A stretch of 64,000 bases of DNA from Scandinavium hiltneri (GTDB lineage Bacteria; Pseudomonadota; Gammaproteobacteria; Enterobacterales; Enterobacteriaceae). The notes under the pieces are model-generated. The model searched no databases. It had not been told where the DNA came from and worked only from the letters and a program-made list of their open reading frames with translations. The stretch is taken from assembly GCF_024764835.1 (NCBI RefSeq), contig NZ_JALIGE010000073.1:186001-250000 (forward strand), in the 5' to 3' direction. Below are positions 34,265 to 41,722 of the stretch, in pieces (position 1 is the stretch's first letter; every line of letters starts with the position of its first letter). The position numbers were made by a program, and so were the translations under genes.

Positions 34265-35437
34265 ATGTTTGATTTCTCAACGGTCGTCGACCGCCACGGT
34301 ACCTGGTGTACCCAGTGGGATTACGTCGCAGACCGCTTCGGCGTTGCCGATTTGCTGCCTTTCACTATCTCGGATATGGATTTCCCAACCGCACCTTGCG
34401 TGCTCGAGGCTATCAGCCAGCGTCTGAGCCACGGCGTCCTCGGCTACAGCCGCTGGAAAAATGACGAGTTTCTCGGTGCCATTCAGCACTGGTTCCAGAC
34501 GCGTTTTGACAGCGCGATTAACACCGAACACCTGGTGTATGGCCCGTCGGTTATCTACATGGTTTCCCAGATGATCCGCCAATGGTCTGACGTGGGCGAC
34601 GGCATCGTGGTGCAAACGCCGGCCTATGACGCATTCTACAAAGCGATTGAAGGCAATCAGCGTACTATCGCCGCCGTGCCACTGCATCAGACGGCCGAAG
34701 GCTGGGGCTGCGATATGGCCCTGTTGGAAAGCGTGCTCGCCGAACCGCATAACAAAGTGCTGCTGCTGTGCAGCCCACATAACCCGACCGGGAAAGTGTG
34801 GACACGTGCTGAGCTGACTTCCATCGCTACACTGTGTCAGAAGCACAATGTGAAAGTGATCAGTGATGAAATCCATATGGATATGACGTGGGACGGACAT
34901 CGGCATATTCCGTGGTGCGAAGTGGCACAGAGCGACTGGGCGCTGTTCACGTCGGGCTCCAAGAGTTTCAACATTCCAGCGCTCACCGGCGCGTACGGCC
35001 TGATTGGCAATGAAACCTCGCGCAACGATTATCTCAGCGCGCTGAAAGGCCGCGATGGGCTCTCTTCCCCCTCGATTCCCGCGGTGGTCGCGCACATTGC
35101 AGCCTATCAGCAAGGTGCTCCGTGGCTGGATGCGCTGCGCAATTATTTGCAGGGCAATATGCGTTTTATTGCCCGCGAGCTGAACGCCGCGTTTCCGGAA
35201 CTGAACTGGCAGCCGCCAGAATCCACCTATCTGGCGTGGATTGATTTACGTCCGCTGCACATTGACGACAAACTGCTGCAAAAAGTCCTTATTGAGCAGC
35301 AAAAAGTGGCCATCATGCCGGGTTATACCTATGGTGAAGAAGGCAACGGTTTTGTCCGTCTGAATGCAGGCTGCCCGCGCAGTAAACTTGAGCGTGGCAT
35401 TCAGGGTTTGATCAACGCCATTCACGCCGTTCGCTGA
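34265..35437 (+). CDS. malY: PLP-dependent cystathionine beta-lyase / MalT antagonist MalY
   Basis: A 390-residue fold-type I aminotransferase-like enzyme with the PLP lysine Lys233 in SGSKSFN and the AYDAFYKAIEG and HNPTGKVW blocks. MalY has cystathionine beta-lyase activity and independently binds the activator MalT, keeping the maltose regulon off. The start at 34265 (MFDFSTVVDRHG) matches E. coli; the in-frame ATG at 34244 does not. Cotranscribed with malX. Confidence 0.96.
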   Translation: MFDFSTVVDRHGTWCTQWDYVADRFGVADLLPFTISDMDFPTAPCVLEAISQRLSHGVLGYSRWKNDEFLGAIQHWFQTRFDSAINTEHLVYGPSVIYMVSQMIRQWSDVGDGIVVQTPAYDAFYKAIEGNQRTIAAVPLHQTAEGWGCDMALLESVLAEPHNKVLLLCSPHNPTGKVWTRAELTSIATLCQKHNVKVISDEIHMDMTWDGHRHIPWCEVAQSDWALFTSGSKSFNIPALTGAYGLIGNETSRNDYLSALKGRDGLSSPSIPAVVAHIAAYQQGAPWLDALRNYLQGNMRFIARELNAAFPELNWQPPESTYLAWIDLRPLHIDDKLLQKVLIEQQKVAIMPGYTYGEEGNGFVRLNAGCPRSKLERGIQGLINAIHAVR

Positions 35438-35535
35438 ATCCATTGCGCAACGGAGATTTTCGTTGCGCAAAATAGCTTTCCCATCCGCATTGACTCTATA
35501 ATACCTCGCACTTTAACTAAAAAAAGAGTGCGACC

Positions 35536-36537
35536 ATGATTAATAAAGACCTGCCCCTGACAGACATTCATCGCCACCTTGACGGCAACATTCGCGCACA
35601 AACCATCCTTGAACTCGGTCGCCAGCATAATATTGCGCTTCCTGCTTCCACTCTGGACACTCTGCGCCCGCATGTGCAGGTCACCAGCCTTGAGCCTGAT
35701 CTTGTCAGCTTCCTGAGTAAACTCGATTGGGGCGTGAAGGTGCTGGCGGATCTCGACGCCTGTCGCCGCGTCGCCTACGAAAATATTGAAGATGCTGCAC
35801 GTAACGGCCTGCACTACGTTGAACTGCGTTTTTCTCCGGGCTATATGGCGATGACGCACAACCTGCCGGTAGCGGGCGTGGTAGAAGCGGTGATCGCTGG
35901 GGTGAAACAGGGCTGCCGTGACTTCCCGGTTCAGGCGAACCTGATTGGCATCATGAGTCGTACCTTCGGCGAGACTGCCTGCGAACAGGAGCTCAACGCC
36001 CTGCTCGCCCATCGCGACAGTATCACCGCGCTGGATTTGGCCGGTGATGAACTGGGTTTCCCTGGCAGCCTGTTCCTCAACCATTTCAATCGCGCGCGTG
36101 ACGCGGGCTGGCGTATCACCGTCCATGCGGGCGAAGCGGCTGGTCCGGAAAGCATCTGGCAGGCAATTCGTGAACTGGGCGCGGAGCGTATCGGCCACGG
36201 CGTGAAGGCAATAGAAGACCGCGCCCTGATGGATTTCCTCGCAGAGCAGCGCATCGGCATTGAATCCTGTCTGACCTCCAACATTCAGACCAGTACCGTG
36301 CCGTCGCTTGAGCGTCATCCTCTGAAGATTTTCCTGGAACATGGCGTGCTGGCATCGCTGAACACCGACGACCCGGCGGTTCAGGGAATCGATATTATTC
36401 ACGAGTACGAAGTTGCGGCCCCGGCGGCGGGCCTTTCGGCTACGCAGATTCGTCAGGCGCAGATTAACGGTCTGGAAATTGCCTTCCTGTCGGCGCAGGA
36501 GAAACAGGCGCTGATTGAGAAAGTGAAAGCAGCATAA
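35536..36537 (+). CDS. add: Adenosine deaminase
   Basis: A 333-residue zinc amidohydrolase converting adenosine and deoxyadenosine to inosine and deoxyinosine in purine salvage. Zinc and catalytic motifs are in order: HRHLDG (12-17), VHAGEA (about 196), RIGHG (about 217) and NTDDP (about 277). It is downstream of malY by about 100 bp, with its own promoter region. Confidence 0.97.
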   Translation: MINKDLPLTDIHRHLDGNIRAQTILELGRQHNIALPASTLDTLRPHVQVTSLEPDLVSFLSKLDWGVKVLADLDACRRVAYENIEDAARNGLHYVELRFSPGYMAMTHNLPVAGVVEAVIAGVKQGCRDFPVQANLIGIMSRTFGETACEQELNALLAHRDSITALDLAGDELGFPGSLFLNHFNRARDAGWRITVHAGEAAGPESIWQAIRELGAERIGHGVKAIEDRALMDFLAEQRIGIESCLTSNIQTSTVPSLERHPLKIFLEHGVLASLNTDDPAVQGIDIIHEYEVAAPAAGLSATQIRQAQINGLEIAFLSAQEKQALIEKVKAA

Positions 36538-36542
36538 TAAAA

Positions 36543-36616
36543 CGCCCGGCGGCGCGCTGCTCGCCAGGCCTACAACAGCGAAATGTAGGCCCGGTAAGCG
36601 CTAGCGCCACCGGGCA
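36543..36616. repeat. Paired REP (BIME-like) element between add and ydgJ
   Basis: Two REP-like palindromes face each other: 36543-36574 (ending GGCCTACA) and 36584-36616 (starting TGTAGGCCCGGTAAGCGC). They lie between convergent genes, a usual BIME location, and may act in termination or mRNA 3' protection. Confidence 0.8.
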
Positions 36617-36621
36617 AGTCA

Positions 36622-37662
36622 TCACGTCAGGCTCAGCGTCGAACGATGTTTCGCTGATTCAATCCCCAGCTCAATCAATTCCATAATCTGAATCGCCTGG
36701 CTGGCCGGAACCGGGTTCTCACCGCTGCCGTTCAGCGCATCGCGGATACCCGCGTAGTACGCCGGATAGTTGCCCGGTACCGTCAGCCACGTTTCTTCTG
36801 TACGCTCATCACCGTCCACCCGCGTGACTACCCCATCGCGCATGTCGTATCCCCAATCCTCTTGCGGAAGACGTTCGCCATTTTTCAGGCGTTCTTCCTG
36901 CGGATCCAGACCGTACTTCACGTAGCTTGCGCGGGTACCGTGCACGATATAACGTGCAGACTCCGCCGCCGCCAGCAGCGTACCGTGCAGAACCACACGA
37001 CGCTGTGGATAGGTCAGGACGGCATGGAAATAATCCGTAGACTGCGCGCCCGGACGCAACTGCGCCAGATCGACCGTCAGGCTGACCGGCAGGCCGAACA
37101 GATTTACCGCCTGGTCAAGCAGATGTGGCGCCAGATCGTACCAGATGCCGCTGCCCGGACCGCCCTGTTCGCGCCAGCGGTTACGCACCTCCGGACGATA
37201 GCGGTCGAAATGCGATTCAAAGAAGGTCACTTCCCCGAGCGTACCATCAGCAATTAATGCCTTCACGGTCAAAAAATCACTGTCCCAGCGGCGGTTGTGG
37301 AACACGGAAAGCAGTCGGCCCAGGCTGCGGGCTAACGCATCCAGCTCACGCGCTTGTGACAACGTCACGGTAAACGGTTTGTCCACTACCACGTGTTTAC
37401 CCGCTTCCAGCGCGGCTTTAGCCAGCGGGAAATGGGTATCGTTAGGCGTAGGAATGACAATCAAATCGATGCTGGGATCGTTGAAGAGATGCTTTGGCTC
37501 AGAGACGACTTTCACGCCCGGCCAGTCCGCTTTCACCTTCGCTTCATCGCTACTGGAAACAGCCGCCAGCTCCAAGCCCGGCGTACCGCTGATCAGCGGC
37601 GCGTGGAAGGTTTTACTCGCGTAGCCATAGCCAATTAATCCGACCCGGATAGTGTCACTCAT
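36622..37662 (-). CDS. ydgJ: Gfo/Idh/MocA-family oxidoreductase YdgJ
   Basis: A 346-residue NAD(P)-dependent oxidoreductase of the E. coli YdgJ type. The N-terminal nucleotide-binding motif is GLIGYGYASKTFHAPLI and the family sequence DKPF sits near residue 95 with the catalytic lysine. The C-terminal alpha/beta domain contains GPGSGIWYDLAPHLLDQ. Homologues act on scyllo-inositol or other sugars, but the substrate of YdgJ is not established. Convergent with add. Confidence 0.93.
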   Translation of the reverse strand: MSDTIRVGLIGYGYASKTFHAPLISGTPGLELAAVSSSDEAKVKADWPGVKVVSEPKHLFNDPSIDLIVIPTPNDTHFPLAKAALEAGKHVVVDKPFTVTLSQARELDALARSLGRLLSVFHNRRWDSDFLTVKALIADGTLGEVTFFESHFDRYRPEVRNRWREQGGPGSGIWYDLAPHLLDQAVNLFGLPVSLTVDLAQLRPGAQSTDYFHAVLTYPQRRVVLHGTLLAAAESARYIVHGTRASYVKYGLDPQEERLKNGERLPQEDWGYDMRDGVVTRVDGDERTEETWLTVPGNYPAYYAGIRDALNGSGENPVPASQAIQIMELIELGIESAKHRSTLSLT

Positions 37663-37873
37663 GTTATCGCCCTCATCTGTGGATGTCCGTCATTTCACAA
37701 CATATGCAGGATGCTCACAACCAATTATTAACATTATCCCCCTTCCGTCATGACAAGCGCTGTAACTTTCAGCTGTGGTGAAAAAATCCGCAAGATTGTT
37801 CCGCAACGCCCTGGCCCGAAAGCCATGTTCCTGGTAATATTTCGCCCCTGGATAATTTTGGACATTGATTGTT

Positions 37874-38014
37874 ATGACTATGGTATTTAATCGCATCGTC
37901 GAGCTGGTGGGCTGGATTGTGCTTGGGGTGTGCGTTTTGCTGCTCGTTGCAGCGCATCATATTGATAATTACCAGCCACCAGAGCAGCCTGTTGCGGCCC
38001 AGTCGCATAAGTAA
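37874..38014 (+). CDS. blr: Small inner-membrane protein Blr (divisome-associated)
   Basis: A 46-residue open frame with one membrane helix (about residues 12-27) and the conserved Blr ending HHIDNYQPPEQ. E. coli Blr is about 41 residues, localises to the divisome and affects beta-lactam and envelope-stress tolerance. The start is uncertain: ATG at 37874 or at 37880; E. coli alignment begins near NRIVEL. The ribosome-binding site is weak. It is too short for a usual ORF cutoff but its identity is clear from sequence and position (next to ydgJ, before cnu). Confidence 0.88.
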   Translation: MTMVFNRIVELVGWIVLGVCVLLLVAAHHIDNYQPPEQPVAAQSHK

Positions 38015-38046
38015 GCGCCAGAAAGTGACCTCGGTCGCAACTATGT

Positions 38047-38067
38047 AACCGGTTTCAGAAACCGGTT
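38047..38067. promoter_or_regulatory. Dyad operator upstream of the GH1 gene (LacI-family type)
   Basis: AACCGGTTT-CAG-AAACCGGTT, a perfect 9-bp inverted repeat 57 bp before the GH1 start. Each half itself contains the palindrome AACCGGTT, close to the AscG-type core GAAACCGGTTTC. It strongly suggests control by a LacI-family regulator encoded elsewhere. Confidence 0.65.
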
Positions 38068-38124
38068 GCAGACCCACATCCTCACTCCTTACACTGGACT
38101 TATCTCATCGATAAGGAGCGTGTA

Positions 38125-39525
38125 ATGGCTGCATTTCCGAAAGACTTTCTCTGGGGCGCTGCAACCGCCGCGTATCAGGTTGAAGGCGCGCATAACGAAG
38201 ATGGCAAAGGACTTTCCATCTGGGACGTATTCTCTCATCTCCCCGGTACGACCTGGCAGGACACCAATGGTGACGTCGCCGTAGATCACTACCACCGTAT
38301 GCAGGAAGACGTGGCGCTGATGGCCGAAATGGGCCTGCAAAGCTACCGATTTTCCATCTCCTGGCCTCGCCTGCTGCCCAACGGGCGCGGTACGGTCAAC
38401 GAAGCCGGGGTCAAGTTTTACAGTGATCTGATAGACACCCTGCTGGCGCACAACATTGTGCCAATGATTACCCTTTACCACTGGGATCTGCCGCAGGCCT
38501 TGCAGGATGAAGGTGGCTGGGAAGTTCGCTCGACGGCACACGCCTTCGAAGAGTACGCGCGCCTGTGTTATTCGCGCTACGGCGACCGCGTTAAGCTGTG
38601 GGCGACCTTCAACGAAACCATCGTATTTATCGGTCATGGTTATATTACCGGCAGCCATCCGCCTTCCGTGCGTGACCCGGCGAGAGCCGTTCAGGCCTGC
38701 CACCAGGTCTTTATCGCTCATGCGCTGGCGGTGAAAGCCTTCCGCGAAATGAACGTTCAGGGCGAGATCGGTTTTGTGAACGTGCTGCAACCGCACACCG
38801 CGCTGACCAACAGCCCGGAAGACCGCATTGCCACAGAGATTGCCGATGCCATTCACACCCACTGGCTGTACGACCCGGTATTGAAAGGCCATTACCCGGA
38901 AACGTTACTGGCGCAAACCCAGGCGCTGTGGGACGTGCCCCGCTTTGAGCCGGGCGATGACGAACTGCTGCGCAACAACATCTGCGACTTTATTGGGCTG
39001 AACTACTATCGCCGTGAAACCGTAGTCGCCAACCCAGATGAAACGAAAACCGCCAGCAATCACAACGGTGAACCGAACAGCGGCGCGGAATTCGGCTTTA
39101 AAGACTTGTTTAAATTCGTCCGCAATCCGGAGGGTGTTTATACCGACTGGGACTGGGAAATCTGGCCGCAGGGGTTAACTGACGGCATCATGATGATCAA
39201 AGAACGCTACGGCGATATTCCGATGTATATCACCGAAAATGGCCTCGGCGCAAAAGACCCGATTATTGACGGGGAAATTATCGACGAGCCCCGAATCGAC
39301 TATTTGCGCATGCATATCGACGCAATGGAAAAAGCCATGGCGCAAGGTGCTGACGTTCGCGGATATTACCCGTGGTCATTTATTGATTTATTGAGCTGGC
39401 TGAACGGATACAAAAAACAGTACGGTTTTGTTTATGTCGATCACCAACAAAACCTGGCCCGTAAGCGTAAAAAGAGCTTCTTCTGGTATCAAAACGTGAT
39501 TACCACTCGCGGTGAACAACGTTAA
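38125..39525 (+). CDS. Glycoside hydrolase family 1, probable 6-phospho-beta-glucosidase
   Basis: A 466-residue GH1 enzyme. The acid/base is Glu164 in TFNET and the nucleophile Glu371 in YITENG. Plain beta-glucosidases have a glutamate in an FEW motif that binds the sugar O6; here the place is occupied by Ser424 (LLSWLNGYKKQYG), together with Lys431 and Tyr433. That Ser/Lys/Tyr set is the phosphate-binding signature of 6-phospho-glycosidases. It should therefore hydrolyse 6-phospho-beta-glucosides delivered by a PTS. No PTS permease is adjacent, and the gene is alone between blr and cnu. The start follows AAGGAG. Confidence 0.88.
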   Translation: MAAFPKDFLWGAATAAYQVEGAHNEDGKGLSIWDVFSHLPGTTWQDTNGDVAVDHYHRMQEDVALMAEMGLQSYRFSISWPRLLPNGRGTVNEAGVKFYSDLIDTLLAHNIVPMITLYHWDLPQALQDEGGWEVRSTAHAFEEYARLCYSRYGDRVKLWATFNETIVFIGHGYITGSHPPSVRDPARAVQACHQVFIAHALAVKAFREMNVQGEIGFVNVLQPHTALTNSPEDRIATEIADAIHTHWLYDPVLKGHYPETLLAQTQALWDVPRFEPGDDELLRNNICDFIGLNYYRRETVVANPDETKTASNHNGEPNSGAEFGFKDLFKFVRNPEGVYTDWDWEIWPQGLTDGIMMIKERYGDIPMYITENGLGAKDPIIDGEIIDEPRIDYLRMHIDAMEKAMAQGADVRGYYPWSFIDLLSWLNGYKKQYGFVYVDHQQNLARKRKKSFFWYQNVITTRGEQR

Positions 39526-39534
39526 TCTTCCTCA

Positions 39535-39556
39535 CCAGGCGCCGTCCGGCGCCTGG
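39535..39556 (+). terminator. Hairpin after the GH1 gene
   Basis: CCAGGCGCCG-TC-CGGCGCCTGG, a 10-bp GC-rich stem 10 bp after the stop; the following T run is poor (TATTTAG). Confidence 0.65.
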
Positions 39557-39750
39557 TATTTAGCTTAGAAAATTCTCAATTTAAATCTTACAGCAACAGA
39601 ATCACGTTTTGTGCTTGTTTTTGGTATTTTTAGCCTAAATAATCCATGTAAATCTTATCGCCTGGTCTCCTTGCCCTGACTGGCGAAGATTGCCCTCACC
39701 AGGTTATTTTTACCTAATAAATACAACATCAAAAATGGAAGAACGCTAAT

Positions 39751-39966
39751 ATGACCGTTCAGGATTATTTATTAAAATTCCGAAAGATCAGTTCTCTTGA
39801 AAGTCTGGAAAAGCTTTTTGATCATCTTAATTACTCGCTGACGGATACCCAGGAAATCGTGAATATGTATCGCGCGGCCGATCACCGACGCGCAGAACTG
39901 GTTTCCGGCGGGCGTCTCTACGACGTAGGTCAGGTGCCGAAGACCGTCTGGCGCTACGTGCAATAA
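39751..39966 (+). CDS. cnu: oriC-binding nucleoid-associated protein Cnu (Hha family)
   Basis: A 71-residue Hha/YmoA-family protein nearly identical in length and sequence to E. coli Cnu (YdgT). The motif YRAADHRRAELVSGG is the H-NS-interacting helix region of the family. Cnu pairs with H-NS and StpA to silence AT-rich foreign DNA, and binds the cnb site in oriC. Relevant targets could include the AT-rich adhesin island in this window. Confidence 0.96.
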   Translation: MTVQDYLLKFRKISSLESLEKLFDHLNYSLTDTQEIVNMYRAADHRRAELVSGGRLYDVGQVPKTVWRYVQ

Positions 39967-40041
39967 AGACTGTTTTCTCACGCGTCAGTTGCTTATACTT
40001 CTCGCCCTGCATTTTTGACTGACGCTGATTCTGGAGAAGTA

Positions 40042-40485
40042 ATGTCCGCTGAACCGACAGAAGAACGTATTGGTGGCTGGCTGCTCGCCCCGCTCGCCTG
40101 GCTCATCGTGGCCTTACTCAGCGCTTCGCTGGCTGTCCTGTTGTACGCAGGCGTGCTGTTGTCGCCTGCCGCACGTTCGAATCTGGCCGCTTTAACAACG
40201 ACCAATTTAAGTCTGTGGCTACTGTCTCTGGTTTTTGCAGTCGGCATGTGGTGTTACACCCTGTGGCTAACTGCGGCATTCTTTAAACGCCGGAAGCTGG
40301 TGCCTAAGCATTATATTATCTGGCTGCTGATTTCAGTGCTGCTGGCGGTGAAAGCCTTTGCCTTCGCACCGGTGTCTGATGCCCTCGCATTACGCCAGCT
40401 ACTGTTCCCGTTACTGGCCACCGCGCTGCTGGTTCCGTATTTCAAGCGTTCAGAGCGCGTGAAACGGACCTTCATCAAGCCGTAA
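40042..40485 (+). CDS. ydgK: DUF2569 inner-membrane protein YdgK
   Basis: A 147-residue protein with four predicted membrane helices (about 10-32, 50-72, 87-107, 112-130) and the DUF2569 N-terminus ERIGGWLLAPLAWL. Function unknown; E. coli ydgK precedes the rsx cluster in the same way. The ATG at 40042 follows CTGGAGAAG; the longer frame from 40015 has no site. Confidence 0.9.
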   Translation: MSAEPTEERIGGWLLAPLAWLIVALLSASLAVLLYAGVLLSPAARSNLAALTTTNLSLWLLSLVFAVGMWCYTLWLTAAFFKRRKLVPKHYIIWLLISVLLAVKAFAFAPVSDALALRQLLFPLLATALLVPYFKRSERVKRTFIKP

Positions 40486-40562
40486 TAACCCTACAGATAA
40501 TCTGTTGTCGCCTGCTGCGGTTTGACCGATAATAGGCGGCTTTTTTTCGTTCCAGGTCCAAT

Positions 40563-41144
40563 ATGACTGATTACCTGCTGCTCTTTATCGGCACCGTCCT
40601 TGTTAATAACTTCGTTTTAGTGAAGTTTCTTGGGCTGTGTCCGTTTATGGGCGTTTCCAAAAAACTGGAAACGGCCATGGGGATGGGTCTCGCCACCACC
40701 TTCGTGATGACGCTTGCGTCGGTTTGCGCGTGGCTGATTGATACCTGGATCCTCATTCCGCTTAATCTGATTTACCTGCGCACGCTGGCCTTTATTCTGG
40801 TCATCGCCGTGGTGGTGCAGTTCACCGAAATGGTGGTGCGAAAAACCAGCCCTGCGCTTTATCGTCTGCTCGGGATTTTTCTGCCGCTGATAACCACCAA
40901 CTGTGCGGTACTCGGCGTGGCGCTGTTGAATATCAACCTTGGGCATAATTTCCTGCAATCGGCGCTGTACGGTTTCTCTGCGGCGGTCGGTTTTTCGCTG
41001 GTCATGGTGCTGTTCGCAGCGATTCGTGAACGCCTCGTGGTGGCCGATGTGCCTGCCCCATTCCGCGGGAACGCCATTGCGCTGATCACCGCCGGTCTGA
41101 TGTCGTTGGCCTTTATGGGCTTTACTGGTTTGGTGAAGTTGTAA
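40563..41144 (+). CDS. rsxA: Electron-transport complex subunit RsxA
   Basis: A 193-residue integral membrane protein with six helices, homologous to RnfA/NqrE. Motifs NNFVLVKFLGLCPFMGVSKK and TNCAVLGVAL carry the two cysteines that hold a membrane [2Fe-2S] centre with RsxE in Rnf/Nqr complexes. The Rsx complex uses NAD(P)H to re-reduce the SoxR [2Fe-2S] cluster, turning off the superoxide response. The stop overlaps the rsxB start (TAATG). Confidence 0.97.
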   Translation: MTDYLLLFIGTVLVNNFVLVKFLGLCPFMGVSKKLETAMGMGLATTFVMTLASVCAWLIDTWILIPLNLIYLRTLAFILVIAVVVQFTEMVVRKTSPALYRLLGIFLPLITTNCAVLGVALLNINLGHNFLQSALYGFSAAVGFSLVMVLFAAIRERLVVADVPAPFRGNAIALITAGLMSLAFMGFTGLVKL

Positions 41145-41722
41145 TGACGTTAGTGTGGATTGCCATCGCTGCCCTCAGCCTGTTAGGCCTGATTTTTGGC
41201 GGTATTCTCGGATACGCTTCGCGCCGCTTTGCGGTCGAGGACGATCCGGTGGTGGAAAAAATTGATGAAATTCTGCCGCAAAGTCAGTGCGGCCAGTGCG
41301 GATATCCCGGCTGTCGCCCGTACGCAGAAGCCGTAGGTGCCCAGGGCGAGAAAATCAACCGCTGTGCGCCAGGCGGCGAAGCGGTGATGCTACGAATCGC
41401 CACGCTGCTTAACGTAGAACCACAGCCTATCGACGGCGACGAGCAGGCCGTGGAGCCCGTGCGCATGATTGCGGTTATCGACGAACCGAACTGTATCGGC
41501 TGCACCAAATGTATTCAGGCCTGCCCGGTGGATGCCATCGTTGGGGCCACCCGCGCGATGCACACCGTGGTGACTGACCTGTGCACCGGCTGTAATCTCT
41601 GCGTCGCCCCATGCCCGACGCAGTGCATCGAATTAATTCCGGTCGCAGAGACGACCGAGAGCTGGAAGTGGGATCTGCAAACCATTCCAGTCCGTATCAT
41701 TCCAGTGGAACACCATGCTTAA
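41144..41722 (+). CDS. rsxB: Electron-transport complex iron-sulphur subunit RsxB
   Basis: A 192-residue ferredoxin-like subunit. One N-terminal membrane helix is followed by a cysteine cluster CGQCGYPGC and two [4Fe-4S] motifs, CIGCTKCIQACP and CTGCNLCVAPCP. It relays electrons within the Rsx complex. The last 8 bp overlap the start of rsxC, indicating translational coupling. Confidence 0.97.
   Translation: MTLVWIAIAALSLLGLIFGGILGYASRRFAVEDDPVVEKIDEILPQSQCGQCGYPGCRPYAEAVGAQGEKINRCAPGGEAVMLRIATLLNVEPQPIDGDEQAVEPVRMIAVIDEPNCIGCTKCIQACPVDAIVGATRAMHTVVTDLCTGCNLCVAPCPTQCIELIPVAETTESWKWDLQTIPVRIIPVEHHA

Noticed and set aside
34277..36402. Long minus-strand frames opposite malY and add
   Set aside because: Both sense genes carry all catalytic motifs; the antisense frames show none.
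36543..36616. Facing palindromes considered as insertion-sequence ends
   Set aside because: No transposase or target duplication; single copies of the same element occur in other intergenic gaps, so REP/BIME is the better reading.
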